Assembly (NCBI GenBank): GCA_028874675.1
Contig: JAPPJA010000398.1
Span: 7,423-18,119 of the forward strand
Direction of reading: 5' to 3'
DNA length: 10,697 nt
From: Chloroflexota bacterium
GTDB lineage: Bacteria > Chloroflexota > Dehalococcoidia > Lucifugimonadales > UBA3495
The notes beneath the pieces are model-generated. The model saw only the letters and a list, made by a program, of their open reading frames with translations, had not been told where the DNA came from and did not search any database. Positions 1 through 5,055 of this stretch are shown piece by piece. The translations under genes and the position numbers were made by a program. The number at the start of each line of letters is the position of its first letter. Within the stretch, counting starts at the first letter, position 1.

Positions 1-126
1 AAGTAATTTTTTTTTTTATTATCCTAACCGGGGGGGCCGGGGGCCAGTGGGGTGGGCGAACCCCCCCGGGGGGGGGGGGCGCCGCGCCCCTGCCAGGCAG
101 GTCATCCTAATTTGAGGAGCAGCAAG
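1..126. other. Homopolymer-rich window edge, possible assembly artefact
   Basis: This stretch has a run of about eleven T near position 7, then long runs of G and C (roughly 29-80), before ordinary sequence resumes. No gene is credible here. Reading frames across it are only G/C-run translations rich in Gly, Pro and Arg. A short inverted repeat, CCTGCC-A-GGCAGG, lies near 91-103, just past the stop of the minus-strand TPP enzyme, but it has no T-tract on that strand. The composition differs sharply from the rest of the window and looks like low-quality sequence at a contig end. Confidence 0.6.
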
Positions 127-1782
127 CTACCGGCCCACCCAGTCGCCGTAGATGGGGAACTGGCTGCAGAGGAACTCGATGTAGGCGGGGCGGTTGGACT
201 GGTTCACTTCCAGGGCGCGGCGCAGGGCCGGTACTACCTCGGAAGGTTCCGAAACCCGCTCGGTGTGGTAGCCCAGCTCACCGATTACCCGGGACATGTC
301 CACTTCGTCGGGGCCCAGCACCGAGTGGGTGAAGGGGTCATGGCCGGGGCCCCAGAAGCCCGGGCCGTAACCGGCGAACCCGCCGTTGCTGATGTGGGCC
401 ACGGTTACGCCCAGGTTCTGGCGCAGGGCCACTTCCAGGTTGCCCAGCATGTAGCCCAGGCCCGCCTCGCCGGTGACGGTCACCGCCGGCCGGTTGGGGT
501 CGGCCAGCCGCGCCGCCACCGAACCAGCCCAGCCAAAGCCCAGGGTGGACACGTTGCCCCAGCCCAGGAAGGCCCGGGGCACCAGGGTGTCATAGACGGT
601 GCTCAACTGGTCGCGGGTGTTGCCCGACTCGTGGGTGACAAAGGAGTTGTAGGGGTCCAGCACTTCCATCAGCCCGGCATACACTCGGTAGGGATTGATG
701 GGCTTGTCGTCGGAGGTCATGGCCTCAACGTACTGGGCCATGCCGGCGTCCCTCTCGTTCTTGACCTCGAGGGCCACGTCCTCGCGGGAGCGGGCCGACT
801 TGACGGGGCGCGTGGACAGTTCCTCGGTTAGAGCCTGGAGGGTGTAGCGGGCGTCGCCAATAACGACGCCGGCCGTGTTGTAGATCTTGTTGACGTGCAG
901 GTCGTCCACGTCGCAGTGGACGATGGTCTTGCTGCCCGCGTTGGGTATGCGGTGGCTGAACCGGCCGGGGGACAGGCTGGTGCCCACGGCGAAGACCATA
1001 TCGCAGTTTTCCAGGAAGTTGTTGACCTGGCCGCCGCGGACGCCCACGAACAGGGGGTGGTTCTCGGGGAAGGCTCCCTTGGCCTTGAGGGTGGTGACCA
1101 CGGGAGCGTTGGCCATTTCGGCAAAGGCCGTCAGTTCCTCGGAAGCGCCGGCATAGATGACGCCCTCGCCGGCGTAGATCAGGGGGTTCCTGGCTCCGGT
1201 CAGGAGGTTGATGGCGTGGACCACGTCCTCACCCACGGGACCGTGCTTCCAGCCCTTGACCGGCTGGTAGGGATCGGCCGTCTCGTCGTATGTGCCGGTG
1301 GGGTCGGGAACGGCCAGGACCACCGGCCCGGGCCGGCCGCTGCGCAGCATGGTGAAGGCCCGTCGCATGAACTCGGGAACCCGCTCGGGGCGGTCTATGT
1401 AGCCGTACCACTTGGATACGGTGGACAGGGCGTTAAAGACGTCGTACTGGCTGTTGTTGGACGAACCGGCGGGAACGCCGTCGGTAATGCACAGCACCGG
1501 CGAGCCGTCTTCGAAAGCCTGGGCCATGCCGGCGTAGGCGTACTGGGTTCCGGCGGCGTTGACGCCGCCCTGGAAGGTGCAGACGCCGATCTTCTGGCCG
1601 CCGGTAATGCGGGAATAGGCGTCGGCAACGGCAACGGCATAACGGTCGTCCCGCATCATAACAATGGGTACGCCCTCGCGGCCCAGGGCGTTGTTAACGC
1701 GGCAGACGGGGAAGGTGGAAACCCACTCCACCCCTTCCTGTTTCAGGATTCGAGCTATGCCGGTGGCGGCGTCTATAGTCAT
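127..1782 (-). CDS. Thiamine pyrophosphate-dependent enzyme (acetolactate synthase / benzoylformate decarboxylase superfamily)
   Basis: A 551-residue cytoplasmic enzyme with the three-domain plan of the POX/AHAS/decarboxylase family, at normal family length. The N-terminal pyrimidine-binding domain (about 1-170) includes FQGGVNAAGTQYAYAG near 70-85 and ...PVLCITDGVPAG near 95-106. The central domain (about 185-325) includes AVGTSLSPGRFS and HCDVDDLHVNK. The C-terminal TPP-binding domain (about 365-540) ends in RPAYIEF. Such enzymes decarboxylate 2-oxo acids or ligate the resulting aldehyde; the substrate here cannot be told. Two hallmark positions are altered. The N-terminal catalytic Glu (usual R-H-E) aligns with Asp46 in R-D-D-R. 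The metal-binding GDG motif reads GEA (438-440), with Asn466 at the expected 27-residue distance. The start is supported by GGGAG about 9 nt upstream. It is monocistronic here: the next gene upstream is divergent (GMC oxidoreductase). An acetolactate synthase role is unlikely given the divergent motifs and no small subunit nearby. Confidence 0.85.
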   Translation of the reverse strand: MTIDAATGIARILKQEGVEWVSTFPVCRVNNALGREGVPIVMMRDDRYAVAVADAYSRITGGQKIGVCTFQGGVNAAGTQYAYAGMAQAFEDGSPVLCITDGVPAGSSNNSQYDVFNALSTVSKWYGYIDRPERVPEFMRRAFTMLRSGRPGPVVLAVPDPTGTYDETADPYQPVKGWKHGPVGEDVVHAINLLTGARNPLIYAGEGVIYAGASEELTAFAEMANAPVVTTLKAKGAFPENHPLFVGVRGGQVNNFLENCDMVFAVGTSLSPGRFSHRIPNAGSKTIVHCDVDDLHVNKIYNTAGVVIGDARYTLQALTEELSTRPVKSARSREDVALEVKNERDAGMAQYVEAMTSDDKPINPYRVYAGLMEVLDPYNSFVTHESGNTRDQLSTVYDTLVPRAFLGWGNVSTLGFGWAGSVAARLADPNRPAVTVTGEAGLGYMLGNLEVALRQNLGVTVAHISNGGFAGYGPGFWGPGHDPFTHSVLGPDEVDMSRVIGELGYHTERVSEPSEVVPALRRALEVNQSNRPAYIEFLCSQFPIYGDWVGR

Positions 1783-1904
1783 CGGTCAGTCTCCCTTCCC
1801 GTTGAGAATGAATCAAGTTGCGGATGTCGGCTTACTCTAACACCAACACCGGGGGCTGTCATCCTGGAACCGGCGGCGCGGACGGCAATCGCGCCTTGAC
1901 TGAC

Positions 1905-1939
1905 TGTCACTCTGAGCGAAGCCGAAGAGCCTGGAATCC
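1905..1939. repeat. Dispersed intergenic repeat, TCTGAGCGAAGC type
   Basis: The segment starts TGTCACTCTGAGCGAAGC and ends GAGCCTGGAATCC. It closely resembles the 'GTCATTCTGAGCGAAGCGAAGAATC' type of intergenic repeat that I recall from Chloroflexota and other environmental genomes. Only one copy lies in this window, so the repeat call rests on recognition rather than on an internal match. It sits in the 537-bp spacer between the divergent TPP-enzyme and GMC genes. Confidence 0.5.
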
Positions 1940-1981
1940 AACATACAAGCGCGCTATCGGACCCGAAACCGGGCTGAGGAC

Positions 1982-2018
1982 AAGACTTTCAGGCCCTTCG
2001 GCAGGCTCAGGGCGACAT
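1982..2018 (-). repeat. Dispersed intergenic repeat, copy 1 (CCCTTCGGCAGGCTCAGGG type)
   Basis: Read on the minus strand, this 37-bp segment begins ATGTCGCCCTGAGCC and continues through GAAGGGCCTGAAAG. It matches the segment at 10645-10683 with few differences, in opposite orientation. It lies between the TCTGAGCG repeat and the 117-bp element, so this spacer is a cluster of at least three repeat types. No coding potential was seen. Confidence 0.6.
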
Positions 2019-2088
2019 GACTCTTGCCTACCGAATTTGCCCCCCTATAGCCAGAATCTATAACGCGATTGCCCTGCCAGGAAACTCG

Positions 2089-2205
2089 GGGCAATTGCAT
2101 ATGAGGCTGCTCACCCTTCACCCAAGAGTAGGGGGCCGCCTCAGGGTCGAGGTTCCCGCCTGCGCGGGAACGACGGGGTATCCCCCATAACTGAAATGCG
2201 ATTGC
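2089..2205 (+). repeat. 117-bp dispersed element, copy A
   Basis: This segment aligns with the reverse complement of 4560-4676 over its whole length, with about 105 of 118 alignment columns identical. The middle 36 bp are identical and contain a perfect hairpin: TTCCCGC (2153-2159), loop CTGC, GCGGGAA (2164-2170). Both copies also share CATATGAGGCTGCTCACCC on the left. The left edge lies in an imperfect inverted repeat, ATTGCCC...GGGCAAT (about 2069-2095). It encodes no protein, so it is a non-autonomous repeat, perhaps MITE-like or REP-like. It lies 114 bp upstream of the GMC oxidoreductase start, where it could affect transcription. Confidence 0.75.
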
Positions 2206-2319
2206 ACTGTTGTCGATTTCCTGCAGGGTGCGGGCCCTTGGGGATTGTATTATGATTGGGCTGAATAGTGTGCCAACGGAAATACACCGCAACAGCCTGT
2301 AACCGGAAGGGAGGCAACC

Positions 2320-3867
2320 ATGAAGTATGACGTGATAGTGGTAGGAGGGGGTTCGGCGGGGTGCGCCATTGCCACCCGCCTGTCCGAAGACCCCGATCGG
2401 TCGGTGCTGCTGCTGGAGGCGGGGCCCGATTATACCGACTTTGAGACCCTGCCCGACGACCTGAAGCAGGGCAACAACGTCTGGCTGTCGGCCTATGGCC
2501 CCCACAACTGGGGCTACACCGCCCAGATTACGCCGGAACAGACGGAACTGATCATTCCCCGGGGCAAGGCTACCGGCGGCTCCAGCGCGGTGAACGGCCA
2601 GGTAATGTACCGGGGCATCCCGGAGGACTATGACCGCTGGGCCGAATGGGGCAACGACGAGTGGGGCTACACCCAGGTGCTGCCCTATTTCAACAAGCTG
2701 GAAACGGACCTGGACTTCGGGGGCGACGATTTCCACGGTTCCAGCGGGCCCGTGCCGGTGCGCCGCTCTCCCCGCAGCGAGTGGATGCCCCACGCCCTGG
2801 CCTTCGAGCGGGCCTGCCTTGACCTGGGCTACCCCATCAGCGAAGACCAGAACCACCCGGAGTCCACGGGCATTTCACCCCGGGCGCGCAACACCATTGA
2901 CGGGGTGCGGATGAGCATGGCCCTGACCTACCTGGAACAGGCCCGCCACCGCTTGAACCTGACGGTCCGGGGCGGCGTAACGGCCCGCCGCATTCTCTTC
3001 GAGGGCAAGCGGGCCGTGGGCGTAGAGGCGGAAAGCGGCGGCGAGGTCTTTGCGGTGGAGGGCGAGCAGATTGTGGTCAGCAGCGGGGCCATCGGCTCGC
3101 CCCACCTGCTGCTCCTGTCGGGCGTTGGCCCGGCGGAACAGGTCAGCAGCTTCGGCATTGACGTGGTCCACGACCTGCCCGGCGTGGGGCAGAATCTGAG
3201 GGACCACCCCGCCGCGGCCGTCCTGTACCTGGCGGCGGGGGAGAAACCCGACGTGCAGGCCCCGGTGATCCAGGTGGGGCTGCGCTACACCGTCGAGGGA
3301 TCGGACCTTAGCAACGATATGCAGCTCAGCCCCATGCTGATGACCAGCGAGCACCGCCCGGCCCACGTGGACATAGACGACGACCTGAACTACATCGGCA
3401 TGAGCGCCAGCCTGCAACTGGCCCTGGGCAAGGGGGAACTCACCCTGCAGTCGGCCGACCCCCACGTGCAGCCCCGGCTTAACTACAACTACTACCAGGA
3501 TGAGGAAGACCTGCGGCGGATGCGGGAAGCCATAAGGCTGGGTGTGCAGGTGGCCGAGCAACCCGGCTTCGCGGATATGCTGCTGGAGCGGATAATGCCC
3601 ACGGACGAGGAACTGGGGTCGGACGAGCTACTGGATGACTGGCTGCGGCGCAATTCCGGAACGTCGCACCACGTATCGGGCACCTGCAAGATGGGGCCGG
3701 ACTCGGACCCCCTGGCGGTGGTGGACCAGCGCCTCAGGGTCAGGGGCGTTGAGGGACTGCGAGTGGCCGACGCCTCGGTAATGCCCGACTGCATCCGGGC
3801 CAATACCAACGCCACCACCCTGATGATTGCCGAAAAGGTTTCGGACTACATCAAGGAAGGCCGGTAG
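2320..3867 (+). CDS. GMC-family FAD-dependent oxidoreductase (choline dehydrogenase-like)
   Basis: A 515-residue flavoprotein that should oxidise an alcohol or sugar hydroxyl to the aldehyde or ketone using FAD. The typical family length is 500-560. The N-terminal Rossmann motif GGGSAGC (9-15) with LLLEAG (30-35) binds the ADP part of FAD. GMC signature 1 is at 80-99 (PRGKATGGSSAVNGQVMYRG). Signature 2 is at 256-270 (GAIGSPHLLLLSGVG). The C-terminal catalytic block is SHHVSGTCKMG (449-459), in which His451 aligns with the active-site His. The final FAD/active-site segment, IRANTNATTLMIAEK (492-506), carries Asn497 as the likely partner; the usual NAPT reads NATT. There is no signal peptide, so it is probably cytoplasmic. 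The ATG follows GGGAGG by about 6 nt. It stands alone, divergent from the TPP enzyme and convergent with the cupin gene. The substrate is unknown; choline is only one option. Confidence 0.92.
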   Translation: MKYDVIVVGGGSAGCAIATRLSEDPDRSVLLLEAGPDYTDFETLPDDLKQGNNVWLSAYGPHNWGYTAQITPEQTELIIPRGKATGGSSAVNGQVMYRGIPEDYDRWAEWGNDEWGYTQVLPYFNKLETDLDFGGDDFHGSSGPVPVRRSPRSEWMPHALAFERACLDLGYPISEDQNHPESTGISPRARNTIDGVRMSMALTYLEQARHRLNLTVRGGVTARRILFEGKRAVGVEAESGGEVFAVEGEQIVVSSGAIGSPHLLLLSGVGPAEQVSSFGIDVVHDLPGVGQNLRDHPAAAVLYLAAGEKPDVQAPVIQVGLRYTVEGSDLSNDMQLSPMLMTSEHRPAHVDIDDDLNYIGMSASLQLALGKGELTLQSADPHVQPRLNYNYYQDEEDLRRMREAIRLGVQVAEQPGFADMLLERIMPTDEELGSDELLDDWLRRNSGTSHHVSGTCKMGPDSDPLAVVDQRLRVRGVEGLRVADASVMPDCIRANTNATTLMIAEKVSDYIKEGR

Positions 3868-4009
3868 CGGGAACCGGCGGCAATCGCTGACCAGCGGAGG
3901 TACAACCGGGAGCGTGCCGGTACCCCATTGCCGCCGGCGGCATCACCTACTGCCCTCGCCAGGCCGCAGGGTGCTTCGACCAGAAACAAGCCAGCGCACG
4001 CAACTGAAA

Positions 4010-4038
4010 CCGGGAACTCCTGGAACGGTTTTTCCCGG
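4010..4038 (-). terminator. Possible weak hairpin downstream of the cupin gene
   Basis: CCGGGAA (4010-4016) and TTCCCGG (4032-4038) form a 7-bp stem with a 15-nt loop. On the minus strand the stem is followed by TTTCAG, a short T-run, and it lies about 60 nt past the cupin stop codon. This fits a weak intrinsic terminator in the 228-bp spacer between the convergent GMC and cupin genes. The loop is long and the T-run short, so it could be chance. Confidence 0.25.
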
Positions 4039-4095
4039 CAAGACGGCGACATCGCCGCTACTCTCCCCGAGGGCGGTTTTCCTCCCGGTTTCAGA

Positions 4096-4425
4096 TCAGT
4101 ACTTGAACTCCTCCCGCACAGGGCTGAACACGTCCAGGGCTTTGCAGGGCTCGGACAGGCCCTTGGCGTAGTGTTCCACGCCGCCGGGGATAATGTACAT
4201 ATCGCCCACCTTCAGCATCTTGACCTCGCCGTTTACGCCCATTTCCATTTCGCCTTCCACCACGATGCCGGCCTGCTCGTGGGGGTGGGTGTGCGGGGGC
4301 ACCAGGGCGTTGGCGTCTATCTCCACCAGGGAAAGGAGCATGTTCTCCCCCCAGAAGGTGTGAGTGCGGGCGCCGGGGGCCAGGTCCAGCGTTTCCCTTT
4401 CTTCGGCGTGCTTGAAGTAGGACAT
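4096..4425 (-). CDS. Small cupin-domain protein, KdgF-like
   Basis: A 109-residue single-domain cupin beginning MSYFKHAEERETLD. The start is chosen because TGAGGAG lies just upstream of this ATG; the reading frame stays open further upstream but runs into repeat DNA. Cupin motif 1 is VPPHTHPHEQAGIVVEGEM (42-60), with metal ligands His45, His47 and Gln51 (or Glu50). Motif 2 is GDMYIIPGGVEHYAKG (74-89), with His85. The C-terminus, ALDVFSPVREEFKY, closely resembles the end of KdgF, the cupin that linearises 5-keto-4-deoxyuronate during pectin/alginate breakdown, and GENMLLSLVEI also fits that family. No other uronate-degradation gene is visible, so the assignment is to a KdgF-like cupin, not to a proven KdgF. 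It is probably cytoplasmic and metal-binding. A possible extended -10 element (TGC-TATGGT, minus strand, 4508-4516) lies upstream. It converges on the GMC oxidoreductase. Confidence 0.85.
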   Translation of the reverse strand: MSYFKHAEERETLDLAPGARTHTFWGENMLLSLVEIDANALVPPHTHPHEQAGIVVEGEMEMGVNGEVKMLKVGDMYIIPGGVEHYAKGLSEPCKALDVFSPVREEFKY

Positions 4426-4544
4426 TGATTTCTCCTCATTGTTGTCGGTCAGGTATGGCTGCGGGTCCTGGGGCGCCGTCCGCGCTCCCTTTCCGAGGCC
4501 GCCCATAACCATAGCACCTCGCGGTTGGCGCGGCCACACCAAGC

Positions 4545-4696
4545 GCCGGAAAATCCACGGCAACCCCATATCAGTTTGGGGAATACTCCGTCGTTCCCGC
4601 GCAGGCGGGAACCTCGACCCTGATGCGGCGCCCCTGCCCTTGGATGAAGGGTGAGCAGCCTCATATGGGATTGCCCTGCCGGAAAATCCACAGCAA
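4545..4696 (+). repeat. Flanking direct repeat of copy B (4545-4563 and 4678-4696)
   Basis: Two 19-bp copies in the same orientation differ at one base (CACGGCAA versus CACAGCAA) and bracket the 117-bp element. They are too long for a typical target-site duplication. They may instead be part of a larger compound repeat unit, since related ATTGCCCTGCC-type sequence also occurs at 2069-2079 and 7310-7320. Confidence 0.55.
4560..4676 (-). repeat. 117-bp dispersed element, copy B (inverted relative to copy A)
   Basis: This is the reverse complement of the element at 2089-2205, with the same length and about 89% identity by eye. The internal TTCCCGC-CTGC-GCGGGAA hairpin is conserved. Copy B is edged by a near-perfect 19-bp direct repeat, GCCGGAAAATCCAC(G/A)GCAA, at 4545-4563 and 4678-4696. 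Each direct repeat overlaps or abuts an element end. The repeat lies in the 630-bp spacer between the cupin and SBP genes, and the upstream in-frame extension of the cupin reading frame runs into it. No transposase is present in the window. Confidence 0.75.
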
Positions 4697-4908
4697 TGCC
4701 ACATCCGGCGGATTGAGACCCGATAAGAACCCCCGAAAGCGGGACCAACAGCCGCCAAGGGAGCAGGGAAAACACCTGTCTTTCAAAGGTGGGCAAGTAT
4801 CTTTCCCAAAGATTGTCGGGGAAGGTGCACGGGTTAAACGGCAGGCTTAGAAATCGACGGAGGGTTCCTGGGACGCAACGAATACCCGGCATACATCGCA
4901 ATACACGA

Positions 4909-4937
4909 TTGACACTCGTAACAAACTAGATTATAAG
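4909..4937 (+). promoter_or_regulatory. Near-consensus sigma-70-type promoter for the SBP gene
   Basis: A perfect -35 hexamer, TTGACA (4909-4914), is followed by a 17-nt spacer and TATAAG (4932-4937), five of six matches to the -10 consensus. Transcription should start near 4944, giving a leader of about 112 nt before the SBP ATG at 5056. It is the best promoter match I found in the window and suggests strong housekeeping expression of the transporter receptor. Confidence 0.75.
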
Positions 4938-5043
4938 TAACGAATACACCTGATACTCTCAATAGTACTGCCAGAAGGAGGTTGCCTATAGAAATAACTT
5001 GATTGCAATTCGCAAAGGTTGACTTCATCCCTGGACTATTCAA

Positions 5044-5051
5044 GGGAGGAG
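5044..5051 (+). promoter_or_regulatory. Ribosome binding site of the SBP gene
   Basis: GGGAGGAG ends 4 nt before the ATG at 5056 and fixes this start, which also gives a complete lipoprotein signal peptide. A second, stronger-looking site, AAGGAGGT, lies upstream at 4975-4982 without a convincing gene after it. Confidence 0.7.
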
Positions 5052-5055
5052 CTGT

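Noticed and set aside
895..1899. Long plus-strand open frame opposite the TPP enzyme, and similar long antisense frames at 2875-3561, 4834-5928, 6100-7110 and 7985-9058
   Set aside because: They mirror the codon structure of strongly supported genes on the other strand, are rich in Gly, Ala, His and Val without family motifs, and lack ribosome sites. High G+C makes such antisense frames common.
1905..2205. Possible CRISPR array or attachment site in the repeat cluster
   Set aside because: The repeats are of different families, not regularly spaced, and no cas or integrase gene is present.
2248..2253. TATTAT as a -10 element for the GMC gene
   Set aside because: No -35-like hexamer is found at 16-18 nt; the nearest candidate, TTGTCG, is about 32 nt away. 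A real promoter may be here but is not supported.
4426..4758. Upstream extension of the cupin reading frame
   Set aside because: The extension runs into the 117-bp repeat and low-conservation spacer, while a clear AGGAG precedes the ATG at 4425 and cupin homology begins there.
4856..4900. GGGACGCAAC near 4870, resembling the GGGACGCAAAGCC core of c-di-GMP-I riboswitches
   Set aside because: The required upstream GCAAACC strand, the GAAA-type tetraloop and the second helix are not found, and it lies upstream of the predicted transcription start at about 4944.
4982..5022. Short leader peptide after AAGGAGGT
   Set aside because: Only TTG starts are available, with spacing of 0 or 16 nt from the Shine-Dalgarno core, and the frames are 7-8 codons with no regulatory codon run or attenuator hairpin.
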